64,000 bases of DNA. Origin: Parietaria judaica. Taxonomy: Eukaryota; Streptophyta; Magnoliopsida; Rosales; Urticaceae. Positions 37,982 through 49,420 of the stretch are shown here, in pieces. Each line of letters starts with the position of its first letter. Positions within the stretch are counted from its first letter, which is position 1. Both the position numbers and the translations under genes were made by a program. The notes under the pieces were generated by a model that made no database searches, was not told the origin of the DNA, and saw only the letters and a program-made list of their open reading frames with translations. The stretch spans positions 17,044,001 to 17,108,000 of the forward strand of contig OX940864.1 of NCBI GenBank assembly GCA_954871525.1, written 5' to 3'.

Positions 37982-39084
37982 GATGGGTTGAAGACGAGGG
38001 AGAGCTCGTTGACCTAGAAATCGGAGAAGAAGAAGGAGATCGCTAAGCAAAGTCGAAGCTTGGATTTTGAATCGCGAGATTAGTTCGTGAGAGGCTTCTC
38101 TCTCTCTCCGGTTATGTATGGTGCTGTTCGTCAAGTTAGCTTTTCCCGTTGAATTTGTATACACGTGGCGCGCTGTAATTGGGTGTATGTGGCGGTCAAT
38201 TACTAGGAAAATAGTATGAAAGGTCCTCCCAACTCCCAAGTGCAAGGAAAGAGGCACACAAATTACTTGGTTTACTTTTTGGTTTCGTCGAATTATAATT
38301 ATAATGGTAACGGTGGCATAAGTATTCGAAGTTTTTTATTTGCCTTCGTTAAGTTTTGGCCGGACCCAATATCCGCTTGATTGTCCGATTGGGCTTGAAG
38401 CTTGATTCTTCGTGGCTAGAGCTAAGTCGTTGCCCCAGGTGAGGCGACTTGAGTCGGCGATGTCCTCTTGGCTATGATACTTGGCGTTGTATAGCGATGA
38501 GTTCTTGTAAAATGGACAAACGATGTCGGACCTCACAAGAGGAAGGTTGCCTAAGTACCAAAATAAGATCAGTGCATCACGTAGTTCAGGGTTAGCGACT
38601 GTTGCTAACTCTAGAGTTAGGCTTGCCCAAGTTTGTTGATAAAGCAGGATTTCACTATCGAGGTAGGCTCGCCGGAGTTCGTCGATTTTTCCGAGTCGGG
38701 TTTCACTTTTTTGTTGACTTTTTTAGTTGGGTTTGACTTTTTGTTGACTTTATTTTTTTACTTTTTCCTAGTTGGGTCTCACTTTTTTTTATCATATATA
38801 TATATATTTTTTTTTTGTCATTTTAAGCCTTATTTTTTGGCGAAAAATTCCCATAATAGTTGTAATAAGTTTTATTTTTATTTTTATTTTTTGTCTGAAA
38901 AATTTCTAATACTCTGAAATTGTTAGTCCATGCGACAGGCGATCCAGCTGACTGAAGATAACGTCTCCCCACTTGTAAGTTTTTTTTTTTAATATATATA
39001 TATGTAAGTGTGTCACGAGGTTAAAACTGTTTACTTCAAATGAAGTCAATGTCTTCTTGACTTGGTGTAAAATTCTAGAGTGGT
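37982..39084. other. VPS37 upstream region and intergenic sequence
   Basis: The first 150 bp upstream of VPS37 hold a CT-rich leader. At 38340-38540 a minus-strand frame ends in a GYWVRP..N pattern. That is reminiscent of the start of a LINE RNase H domain, but it is too short to call. A TTGAC-rich pyrimidine patch lies at 38700-38790 and poly-T/TA runs at 38780-39003. Confidence 0.4.
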
Positions 39085-39092
39085 ATTTTAAT

Positions 39093-40132
39093 CAAGGATC
39101 AAAATGCCGTTTTGGCCGATAAATCGTTTGCCGTTATCGATGGATTAATCGTTTGCCGATGCCGTTATCGACGGAAAACCTATAAAAATTATCGTTTGCC
39201 GTTATCGAAACTTATCGAACTTATCGATGGATTAATCGTTTGCCGATGGATTTATCGATGGAAAACCTATAAAAAAATTTCACACATATTTTACACTAAA
39301 AACATAACATAAAATACTAATGTCACAAAATATAAACATAAAAGTCTCATACAAAATATAATATATAAGCCACAAACCAAGTCTCATACTAATGTAGCCA
39401 AACATAAACTAAGTCTCATACAAAATTACAAATACTTTACAAAATATGTAAAATAAATTATTATTTACTTACCAAAATAAATATTTACAAGTAACCAATT
39501 ATTCTTATATAAAATATGCACTGCACAATTGATTTCATTTAAAACAAGATTGAACAACTAGCTCAATTTAACAAATCAGCTAAAAATTGTACTTTTGCCG
39601 CAATATTTTAGAAAACTTCAAATTAAAAAAAATATTATGCCAACCGATTATTTTTTAAATTATATACAATTTTATAAAATAAAATTACACCAAAATATTC
39701 GAGTAACTAGCTCAAATCAACAATTTCCAAAACATATGTACTTTTGCCACAATGATATCACAATTCAGAAAAACTTCAAATTAAAAAAAAAAATTATGCA
39801 AACTGATTATTTTTAAAATTATATACAATTTTATAAAACGAAATTACATCAAAATATTCGAGTAACTAACTCAAATCAACAATTTCCGAAACATGTGTAC
39901 TTTTGCCGCAATTATACAACAATTCGGAAAAAACCTAATGACTTTTCGTTATTTAGCGATAAGTCCTCCAGTTTTCGAAATTTAACACTTGAAAACCTAA
40001 AACGAAAAGTTGTTCACTTTCCCCCTCAAAAAATCGCGAAAACTATAAAACGAAAACGATTAAGGGAGATAACTTACCGAGAAGCCTATTTTCAGCGATT
40101 TTCGAACGAAAATCGCGATTTTCGGAACCTTG
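39093..40132. mobile_element. hAT-like element, CAAGG family, with tandem internal module
   Basis: The duplication ATTTTAAT lies at 39085-39092 and 40133-40140. The termini are CAAGGATCAAAATGCCG and the complement of TTCGGAACCTTG. The left subterminal part is dense with CGATAAATCG/ATCGATGG motifs. The interior has a partially repeated module marked by ACTTTTGCC at 39591, 39740 and 39899. The right quarter matches the left quarter of 6989-7829 in opposite orientation. An 102-codon plus-strand frame (39895-40203) runs out past the element border, and its first part resembles a minus-strand frame in that sister copy. Confidence 0.83.
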
Positions 40133-40259
40133 ATTTTAATAGAGCCTTCTTTTGTCATGAAATACTCGTACAAATGGAGCATTGGGCTTTGACATGTCTA
40201 TGAGGCCTAATAGCCCAAATCATAAGCAGAAAATAACATTGGTTTTAATTTTTATTAAG

Positions 40260-40470
40260 GGAAATTTGCGGCGAAAATCATTAAAGTCATTAAATACTTG
40301 CAAATAAATCACTACCGTCTATTTTTTGCGGCGAAAGTCATTAACGTCATCAATTGTTTGCAGATAAGTCACTAACGTTTATTTTTTGCGACGAAAATCA
40401 TTAAAGTCACTAAATTCTTGCAGATAAATCACTAATGTCTATTTTTTGCGCCAAAAGTCATTAACGTCAG
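40260..40470 (+). repeat. four 60-bp tandem repeats
   Basis: The TTGCG core recurs at 40266, 40326, 40386 and 40446, exactly 60 bp apart. Each unit reads AAAATCATTAAAGTCA or AAAGTCATTAACGTCA, then TTGCA(A/G)ATAA(A/G)TCACTA and (T/C)GTCTATTTTTTGCG. Units 1 and 3 resemble each other, as do 2 and 4. An inverted partial unit follows the adjacent hAT remnant at 41041-41083. The array is probably one arm of a Mutator-like element. Confidence 0.75.
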
Positions 40471-41040
40471 TAGGGGCGAAGCCAGGATTTGTCGGGGGGC
40501 AAAAATTATCATACTAAATTTTGAAAATAAAATGATATTAATATGCGGAACATAAATTACAATATTAATTGTCCTCTACGAGTTTTCATGCTCTGAAAAT
40601 AATTCATAATGGGCTCGTCACCGATTTCATTGAAAACATCTTTCTCAATGTATGTAAATAAAATATCATTTAGTCAGTCGTCTCCCATTTTGTTGCATAT
40701 ATCAGTCTTCACAAACTTCATATAAGAAAACGATCTCTCAACTAAAGCCGTAGTAATAGGTAAAGTGAAAGCCATCGTCAAGAGCCGATAAACTAACCAT
40801 AAAGACTTTCTCTTTTCCCGTCTCAACTATTATCCGTGTAAGGTCGCCAATTTTTTCTATTCCACGAAAGTAATCATCTGAACGAGCATGCTCTATGTAA
40901 TTTTGAAGTTGACCTTCAGAGCGTGCTCACAATTTAGTTCTGGAGCATGTTCGGCTAGAAGGTCAACTTCAAAATTAAATAGAGCATGTTCGTTCGATGA
41001 TAATTTTTGCCCCCCTTCCGACAATTCCTGGCGTCGCCCC
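40471..41040 (-). mobile_element. Tip100-like hAT remnant with dimerisation-domain fragment
   Basis: The ends form inverted repeats, TAGGGGCGAAGCCAGGA on the left and the complement of TCCTGGCGTCGCCCCTG on the right. Both continue into CGGGGGGCAAAA-type sequence. On the minus strand, about 40545-40815, one frame reads like the C-terminal dimerisation domain of hAT transposases: LVYRLLTMAFTLPITTALVE, ERSFSYMKFVKT, CNKMGDD, a stop, then LNDILFTYIEKDVF. It is therefore an internally deleted, dead transposase gene. Instead of an 8-bp direct duplication, the flanks are inverted copies of each other (AACGTCAG and CTGACGTT). Confidence 0.75.
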
Positions 41041-41085
41041 TGCTGACGTTAATGACTTTTGGCGCAAAAAATAGACGTTAGTGAT

Positions 41086-42840
41086 TCAACTTCAACTCAT
41101 TGTCTCTTACCTTGTTTAAATTCTCATGGTTAAATATATAACTCTTAATAATTTAGAGTATATTCATCATATAGAAGATAACAGAATCCTAATTTCTATA
41201 GTGAAATTACAATAATATTATTGGTGTCTGATTTGACTCTTTAACAAGAACCAATACATTATATATACCCTTTAATACTAAGGTCCCCATTTATTCCTTG
41301 CATAACATATTTTTCGATTTATTTATATAATATTATATAAATTTAGATATAGGACCACAACACTAGACCTTTCTCAGCCACAAACCAACACATTTGTCAC
41401 ATCGATTATTGATATAGTGCTTCATAACATATTAGGACTATAATTTGGATCGGACAATGCAGATTTTTAAAAAGGTAAAAAGCAAGAAGCTGTTTTCTTA
41501 TATAACACCAACAAAACTAAACAAACTTTTCACCTAGGGGGAAATTAGGGTATGAAACCGAAACTGAAATTTATTTTATTTTATTTTCGACTCGATCCCA
41601 ATTTTTTCCGAGCATTTCAAAACCAGGCTTAAAGCTGAACATGTCTCGTTTTTAAAATATTTTCAAAAATTATAAATGTTTACAACATAAGTACCCAGTC
41701 TTATACCAAGCGAGTGATGTTACCTAATTTATTTTTAGCTATACAAAGATCATAAAACAATGTTGAGGTTTAATTTTTTCCATATTACTGAGTTAACATA
41801 ATCTGTTAAGGTATGACGAGTATAAGTAGTAAAGTTAACTAAAGTGTTGAAAGAATGAATGCTTTTGGAGTTAGACATACACATATTTCTCGTATAACAA
41901 ATCTTAATGAGACACTAATTGAATCGGATCTCAACATTATTTATAATTTTTAAGTACTATTATTGCTAAAAAAAAAAGACTGAAAATATGTCGGGTGTTT
42001 TAGTGTAATATATCATGTACTTATATGTAAATATATTATATTTTTATGTAAAAAAAAGCACCCTTATAATTATTTTAAAAAAAATTTGACAGGACTTCAA
42101 ATAATTTACATTTCAAGTCTCTAATAGAATCTTCAAAAGTATTTAAAAAATTAAAAATAAACATGTCTGATATTTCGTTTTTCGGAAGTGTCTCCCTGGT
42201 CTGATCTTTGAAAACCTGATTATCAAAACAAAATCGGACCTGGACCGGGCATGAACTGTCTCCCCTGTTGAGAAGAGTTAGGTTTTCCTATCCTGAAAAA
42301 AAAAAAACGTTATATGACTATGGTATAAATCCTCCTTGGTGATTAAGGGTATGAATGTGTTTATTTGCAGATAATATTTAAGTTGCAATAAACATTAGAA
42401 GAGACACATCATGGAACAATAAATGGAATATATTACTATATAAAAGTGTGTGTATAACTGTATATAACGCCATTATATGATATGATGTAATTCTTCAACA
42501 AAGTGCATATGTCCACCTCAAAAGCAGCAAAAGTAACTAACAAATACACATCGATTTTAGAGCACTTTTGTTCTTTTTGGATCATGAGCTATACTTTCTC
42601 TCTTTCATGATCATCATCCATTTCACTTGTTATATATTGAGATTCACAAAATTGACTTGTGATAGTCAAATTAAAAGAGTGAATATTTGTAATATTTTTA
42701 TAATATTCAAGATTTCTTTATCATAAATATCCCAATATAATATATATATGAGTTTTTGCCTCTTTATAACTTAAAGAGCTTTCGTATTATCTTCATGGAG
42801 AATTAAATTTGGTACATAATAATTTCATAAAGTAAAGTGA
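41086..42840. other. AT-rich intergenic stretch, no gene seen
   Basis: A block at about 41530-42275 has GAAACCGAAACTGAAA on one side and CGGACCTGGACCGGGC on the other. It may be an old hAT-like copy. No frames or RNA genes were supported. Confidence 0.4.
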
Positions 42841-42847
42841 TACCAAA

Positions 42848-42936
42848 AGAATTAGGGAATAAACTAATGTAAATTCATGTTTGGGGAAGTATAAGAATTA
42901 GGGAATAAACTAATGTAAATTCATGTTTGGGGAAGA
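42848..42936 (+). repeat. 46-bp direct tandem duplication
   Basis: AGAATTAGGGAATAAACTAA starts at 42848 and again at 42894. The first unit is complete and the second nearly so, with hardly any differences, which indicates a recent event. Confidence 0.85.
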
Positions 42937-43073
42937 ATTGTCATATTTACTCTAAGCAAAAATACTATATCTATATAATAACGTAGATATATTCAAAAAT
43001 AAATAAAAATAAAAAGTTTGTATTTTTCTTTTGTTCCTTGGAGAAACACGAAGGACCACTAAACTACTGAGCT

Positions 43074-43202
43074 AAAGATTGAGCAACTAAAGAAGTACAC
43101 TATAAATGCACTCATCGTTATCTTATACATATTTCATTAAAGATTGAGCAACTAAAGAAGTACACTATATATGCACTCATCGTTATCTTATACATATTTC
43201 AT
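43074..43202 (+). repeat. 65-bp direct tandem duplication
   Basis: AAAGATTGAGCAACTAAAG starts at 43074 and again at 43139. The two copies are almost identical (ATAAATGC versus ATATATGC) and run up to the RNase H fragment. Confidence 0.85.
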
Positions 43203-43573
43203 ATTGAGTCCGCTTTTCGCATATGAAGCTGAAGTGATGATTACAGTACTTGCGGTGGAAAAAGCTATGGAATTTCATTGGGATAACTTGTGGCTCGAGT
43301 GCGATTCTACATACGTCGTCAAACTTTTTTTTTTCCAAAAGAAATCGAGTTTGGTTCCTTGGAAGCTGCGAGTTCGCTGGTCGAAATGTATCCGCTATGT
43401 AGATTAATTTCAGAGTATCTCATATCTTTCGAGAAGGAAATAGAGTAGCCAATGTTTTAACTAGTTTTGGTGCTCAAAATTTGGGTTATCATTGGTGGCC
43501 TTCGCACCCGGATTTTACTTCGTCTTTTGTAAACGACGACATTTGTTTGAGAGAGAACTTTAGGTTTAGATAG
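43195..43573 (+). pseudogene. RNase H-like fragment of a LINE-type retroelement
   Basis: The first frame reads AYEAEVMITVLAVEKAMEF, then LWLECDSTYVVKLF and VPWKLRVRWSKC. This is the pattern of plant RVT_3-type RNase H domains, with the E and D of the active site in EAEV and ECDS. After one frameshift near 43405 a second frame gives SHIFREGNRVANVL, then WWPSHPDF and a stop at 43571. No reverse transcriptase precedes it, so it is a 5'-truncated, frameshifted relic. A one-exon cellular RNase H-like gene is less likely because of the frameshift. Confidence 0.7.
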
Positions 43574-44095
43574 TTCTCTTCTCTTTTGTTTTTGTTTGTA
43601 AACTTTGGTATTTTCATTTATATTATCTCGAGCTCCGATTCTTACTTTGTGTTCCTTGAGTGCCAACCTAGTTGAGATTCGAGTTCGCTTAGCGAGATTT
43701 CGGGCCTCCATCTTTGAATTAAAAAAATATATATATAGAGGCAATTTGAATTTTGTACTTCGAAGTTAGTAATAAGAATCCTTTTCTTGACATTGATAAT
43801 ACGATTAAAAAAATTAGAAATGAAAATACGAAGAACACCCATATTTATATTATATAAATTTATTGTTTATCTTAAATGATTTTCAATAATATGGTCAATT
43901 ATTTTATAACCTAAATATTAATAAATATTGGCAATATATGCGCTGTGTTAATCAATGATCTAAAACTTGCATGTTTGTTTGATATTACATAACATATATT
44001 ATTTAATTATCAAATTCTATAATATATATTGTTCTGACAAATTCGATACCAGAAGTTTGTCTAGAACTATTTTAATTGGATTTCTGGATTCCTTA
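43574..44095. other. intergenic, no gene seen
   Basis: AT-rich sequence downstream of the RNase H fragment. No feature was supported. Confidence 0.5.
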
Positions 44096-44104
44096 TTAAT
44101 TTAA

Positions 44105-45343
44105 GGGTTATTCCCGGTATATGTTCATTTTCTTTGATAAACCCGCTCATTATGCTCCTGTTCTTTTTTTTTCGCGGCATATGTTCCCGTAGTTGTAAAA
44201 GTAGTTCAACCTCAACCTCCGTCATCTTTCCGTCCCATTTCATTAAACTTTGCCACGTGTCACGCTCCAATTGCGCACGTGCTTTCAAATTAACAAAAAG
44301 GGTTATTCCCGGCATATGTTCCTTTTCTTTGATAAACCAGCTCGTTATGTTCCCGTTCTTTTTTTTATTTCGCGGCATATGTTCCTGTAGTTGTAAAAGT
44401 CGCTCAAACTCAACCATCATCATCTTTCCGTCCCATTTCGTTAAACTTTTTCACGTGTCACGATCCAATTGCGCACGTGCTTTCAAATAAAAAAATAAAC
44501 TCTAATAAATTTATACTGATATGAATATTGTATAAATTTGGTATTGGTATGAATATGGTTTGAATTTTGTATGGTATGAATGTGGTCTCTGAACACAACA
44601 ATCACAAATCAATTACTTTTTGTGTTGGATACATTAATATCACGTTAGCAATACATCATATACTAAACACAAAGTAATACAAACTCAAAGTAAACATTTT
44701 TAAACATTCGTCAACACAAAGTTAAAGGCTATAAATTGTTCCGAAAAGCCATTTATAATGTAAGCCATTGTTCAGGCTATAATATTGTTCCAAAGAAAAA
44801 AACCCGTAATTGATAACACAAAGTTCCAAAAACATTATAACACAATGGTTCAAAAGCTTGGTAACACAAAGACCAAACTATTCAACTAGGGTTATGAGGC
44901 ATCAGAGAAGTGCTTGGTTGTGACGGAGTTAGGTGAGACGATGTTGGTTGTGACGTGCTTGGCTGCCTTGTTTCCCGCGCCTTTTGTCGCTGCCTCCTCT
45001 TGGTCCGAGGCACAGTTTCTTCTGATGGCTTTTCCAAGAACGGTCTGCCTATTGAGCGACTTTTACAATTAAAAGAACATATGCCGCGAAATAATAAAGA
45101 ACGGGAACATAATGAGTGGGTTTATCAAAGAAAAAGAACATATACTGGGAATAACCTTTTTTTATATATATTTGAAAGCACGTGTGCAATAAGAGCTTGA
45201 CACGTGGCAAGTTTAACGGAAAGATGACGGAGGTTGAGTTTGAGCGACTTTTACAACTACAGGAACATATGCCGCGAAAAAAAAGAACGGGAACATAATG
45301 AACGAGTTTGTCAAAGAAGAGGAACATATGCCGGGAATAACCC
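44105..45343. mobile_element. Mutator-like element with compound tandem arms and transposase-like tail
   Basis: The 9-bp duplication TTAATTTAA lies at 44096-44104 and 45344-45352. The termini are GGGTTATTCCCGG and CCGGGAATAACCC. Each arm is made of repeated units starting GGGTTATTCCCGGYATATG: two full units of about 195 bp on the left (from 44105 and 44300) and about one and a half on the right. The units contain CACGTG, six in all. Between the arms, at about 44890-45050 on the minus strand, a frame reads RPFLEKPSEETVPRTKRRQR, then Ser/Thr/Pro/Gln-rich sequence to a stop. This basic then STPQ-rich tail resembles the C-terminus of Mutator-type transposases, but it is too short to prove. Confidence 0.8.
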
Positions 45344-45352
45344 TTAATTTAA

Positions 45353-47144
45353 ATACTAAATGCCGTCCATTATGTACAAATTTATCTCCATTAATGATCT
45401 GTTTAATATTATTCTGTCTCTTCTTTTTAGGTGCTTGGTTGATTAAATCCGTTGGGTTGGGACATGACATACCACCCAGATTATGCATGTAGAGCGTTTT
45501 ATATATCAATATTATATATATATATATATATATATCTATATGGTTGGATTCTCTGCCCTGCCAATCGCGCCTACATGGCAATCGAAAAGCCGGAAGCCGA
45601 ACCGGTTCAGAAGTAAACTTTTTACTACGGAACATATATATATTTAAGTTGTATTTTACTATAAATATTGATAAATTTATTTATTTTTAATCGCGTGAAG
45701 TGTTATCAAAATCTGTGTATTTTGCCACCAAATTTTTACTACATTTTTCTTATTCATCGACGCATTTTCTCTCTGTAGATCCCACTAAAATATGGATTTC
45801 GAACAATTAGTGGTATCCATGTTTTCCATCTATTACTTCCTAAAGAATTTCATTTGAACAACGAATTAGAGCAGCTTTCATCCGTAACAAAGTATTTGTT
45901 ACGGAACAAAATCATTCAAATCAAACTAATGAGTGTGTTCTAACCTCTTCTAATTTCTCATATATCTTCTTCAAATAAATTGAGAATTTTTTTTCAAAAA
46001 CAATAAACTGAACCACCCTATGCGTTGAAGTCTTCCAATCCTAATCTAAAAAATTTATGAAAATAATATACAGACTGTTTATTTATTTATTTTATTATGT
46101 AATAATTATAACATGTATTTATTTATGAAAGGAATGTTTTTTTATTTTCCAATTATAACTTATCAATGAAAGTTTATGTATATATATGCCTTTTATTTTT
46201 AATGGTAATTATATAGGGGACATCTATTTCGTGTTAAACGAATAACTAAAACATGTTTACATCAAATAGGGATACATGAAAATGACTAAATTGAAAATAC
46301 ACATGAATTATCTATTCATGTCGCTTTAATTTGTATTGCCATTATGTCTAATGTCTAACCTAATTTGAACAATTCCTTTCATTGTAATTAAACTAAATGC
46401 TCTTACCATTTTGTTTAAGTTCCCAAATATCATGATGGAAAGAAAAAAATTCTCAAGTACAATGGTTTGACAAAAAAAAAAAAGATTAACAATTAATGTG
46501 TATATATAATTTAAAAATGGTATTAAACTGATAAATCTAACAGGTACGACTAAGTCCAAGTTGCATAAAATTAGACTAAAAATATAGTTTACAAAAGTAA
46601 CTAAATACAGCCCGTCAAATTTCGGTATAAGACGGTTGTTCATGTATTATTGAATCCGTGCTAAATATTTCAATCCGTGATCACAAAGTACAACTTTCAA
46701 TGATTAAAAAAAAAAATTCATCATAGATAAATGTCTGAATAGTTTTTTATTTTTATTTTTTCTAATATTAGATTATCTAAATCCTTAATAATAAAATGAC
46801 GGAATTGAAAATAAAAATATTCTTAAAAATTTAATGTACAAAACAATTTAAAATTTTCTATGTATATTCGTTAGTATTATTATGTTGTTATTATTGTAAA
46901 CCGTAGTTATCTAAAATTAATTAAGATATTAATTATGGAATAGCCTAGCTCCACTTCCGTAAAACTGTTAAATTCTATTTTTTATTTATAATGTACATGT
47001 ATATATGATTCTTCAATCAAATCTCGATCTTTAAGTTTATTGGGTGATTTCCACTAAATTCGTCTATAATGTTTTTACAAAATAAATAAAAATAACTCAG
47101 CGAAAAATCTTACAAAATCTGTTTCATAATAGAGATATTACCAC
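45353..47144. other. AT-rich intergenic stretch, no gene seen
   Basis: It has a TA microsatellite at about 45513-45533. A 105-codon minus-strand frame (46326-46643) is a hydrophobic low-complexity translation without a recognised family and is not called. Confidence 0.5.
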
Positions 47145-47790
47145 TAATGCCCCTGAACTTTGTATGGTAGTGCAATCAGTTTTCTAAACTTTTAACACCA
47201 ATGGCCTTTATACTTTGAAAAACTAACACATAGCATCCTACACTTTAAAAGTATAAAAAAATTGTGGACAACACATGACTCATTCATTAGTATTTTAACC
47301 GATCGAGGTCAATATACTAGCTTACACAAATATTATTAAATAATGGAATAATTTAGGTAAAAGTACCCAAGTTGATGTCAACTAGGAATGATAGTACTCA
47401 AGTTCTTTCTGTGGTAGTGAAGGTCCCAAATGAAATAAAAGCGTGCGACTATATAGTTTTGTCAAACTTCAATCTCTTCTATGAAAGCTCTACCACGTGT
47501 CAAACTATCTCTTATTTTTTTTCTTTTTTACAAATATATGTACCGTATTATGTGAAGCCAAAACAATATCTAGATCGCCTAGTTGAAGAGACGGTAGTTC
47601 CATAAAGTTGTCTAGTAGCACGAAACTTTTATTTCATTTGAGTACTAAAACAAATTATTTGGTGGTTTAAGTTTAACCTTTTAGATAAGCGCAATGTGCT
47701 ATATTAGAGGGTATTACTGTGAAAAACCAAAGCTCAAAGGGCAAACTTCACCAACAGCACAAGGTTGAGGGGTCATCAGTGTCAATTAAT
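47145..47790. mobile_element. degenerate Mutator-like repeat upstream of PLATZ gene
   Basis: The left part starts with ACTAATGCCCCTGAACTTTG and the right part ends with the complement-like GAGGGGTCATCAGTGTCAAT. The arms are diverged and no duplication was found. The same motif set recurs at 51475-51825. Borders are approximate. Confidence 0.4.
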
Positions 47791-48004
47791 TTTCCCATAT
47801 GCGTAGCCAAGTGGGCTACCTGAGAGATAGAGAAGTGGCGTAAGCGCCAAAAACCCCACCAATCACTGTCTTGAGCCCATCCAACGGCCCAGGATCCTCC
47901 TCAGCCACCACGCTCCATCCTGGCCGTCCATCCCTCGTAGGCTTTTCCTACACTTGCTCATCGAGCCTTGTAAGCGTTGTTTTGTTGTTGAATTCTAAGT
48001 CACA

Positions 48005-48009
48005 AGTCG

Positions 48010-48043
<34 letters not shown>
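48005..48043. repeat. (CT)n microsatellite in PLATZ 5' leader region
   Basis: A pure CT run of about 30 bp, probably in the 5' untranslated region. It lies roughly 180 bp upstream of the start codon. Confidence 0.85.
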
Positions 48044-48046
<3 letters not shown>

Positions 48047-48219
48047 CGCAGTTTCCGAAGAATATTTGTCCCCGCAGAAGAAAGCCGTACTCTTTGATCT
48101 TCGTTCATGCCCTAATGGTAATGGCGTAATGCCACTCTCTCTCTCGCTCTCTATATCTATGTAAATATATGTATATGTAGAGATCATCGTGTCTGGGTGT
48201 TTGGCAGGAGGAGAGGACA

Positions 48220-49388
48220 ATGTCGGTCCAACCGCCGTGGCTGGAGCGGCTCCTGACCACGCCGTTCTTCACCGCGTGCGGGACCCACCACGGGGGCGGG
48301 GCGGCCGCCACGCGGAGCGAGCGGAACATGTTCTGCCTGGACTGCCCCTCCGGCGACGCCTTCTGCATGTACTGCCGATCCTCCAAGCACAAGGACCACC
48401 GCGTCATTCAGGTGTCGATAAGACTAGCCAGCTCGTTTGGTTAATTGAGTATTTGAACTTTATGAATCTTTACGTACGCGGATTGTTAAGATTCTTGTAA
48501 ATCTTGTGACGAAAATTATGACATTGTAAAAAATGATTTTTGTCGTAATTTTCTAAGGAATGTGTTGTTAATTTTTTTTTACTACAGTAATGATAAGGAT
48601 TTTTAAGATTCTTATGTATCAATTACGTATTAAAATTGAAAAAAACGCTTACCCTACTGGAAAAATTAAGGCATTGCTTGAATTTGTCATAATTTTCTAA
48701 TGATCAATGTTTGTTTTTCTTTATTTTTCTGCTAATACAGGTTTGAGCCTTGTGTTAATACCCGTATCTTTAAAATTAAAGTTCGCGCCACGCGGTAGTT
48801 ATAATAGTAAAAAAAACGCTCACCCTGCTGAAGGAATAACGACATTGTTTTGTCGTATATGCGTTTTTTTGTCATTTATTTTGTCGGGTGTAAATAAAGG
48901 TTTTACCATTGTATTTAATGATAACCGCATCTTCGAAATAAAGGTTCGAGTCCCACGACATCTAAAATACAAAAAAAGGGCGCGCTATCGAAGGAATCGC
49001 ATATATGAGTATTTATTTTCTTCTTTAATTCAACTATGCTTGAATCTTGTATTAACTCAAAGATTAAATCGCCTTATTATACTATTTGTTTATCTTTTTC
49101 ATTTTTTTGGCTTCGTTGTAATGATCATATAATACATATGTATATGTATCTACAGATCAGGAGATCTTCATACCATGACGTGGTGAGAGTGTCGGAGGTT
49201 CAGAAGGCGTTGGATATCAGTGGAGTTCAAACGTACGTGATCAACAGCGCGAGGGTTTTGTTCCTGAACGAGCGTCCTCAGCCTAAGGCCGGTAAGGGCG
49301 TCGGCCACATTTGCCAAATCTGCAGCAGAAGCCTCTTGGACACCTTCCAGTTCTGCTCTCTTGGCTGCAAGGTTAGCAAATATTCATG

Positions 49389-49420
<32 letters not shown>

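Noticed and set aside
38336..38536. 66-codon minus-strand frame ending GYWVRP..N
   Set aside because: It is faintly like the start of a LINE RNase H domain, but no further conserved motif follows. It is too short to call.
40260..40470. CRISPR-like regular array
   Set aside because: Units are contiguous 60-bp tandem copies without unique spacers, in a plant nuclear setting and beside a transposon.
46326..46643. 105-codon hydrophobic minus-strand frame
   Set aside because: AT-rich, Phe/Leu/Ile-biased composition, no family pattern, and no promoter or splice context.
48105..48407. 100-codon minus-strand frame opposite PLATZ exon 1
   Set aside because: The plus strand carries the conserved Cys/His pattern and correct splice sites, so this is its shadow.
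48940..48965. tRNA B-box-like sequence (GGTTCGAGTCCC) in PLATZ intron 1
   Set aside because: No A-box, acceptor stem or cloverleaf could be found around it. A diverged copy of the same stretch occurs about 180 bp upstream, so it is a local repeat.
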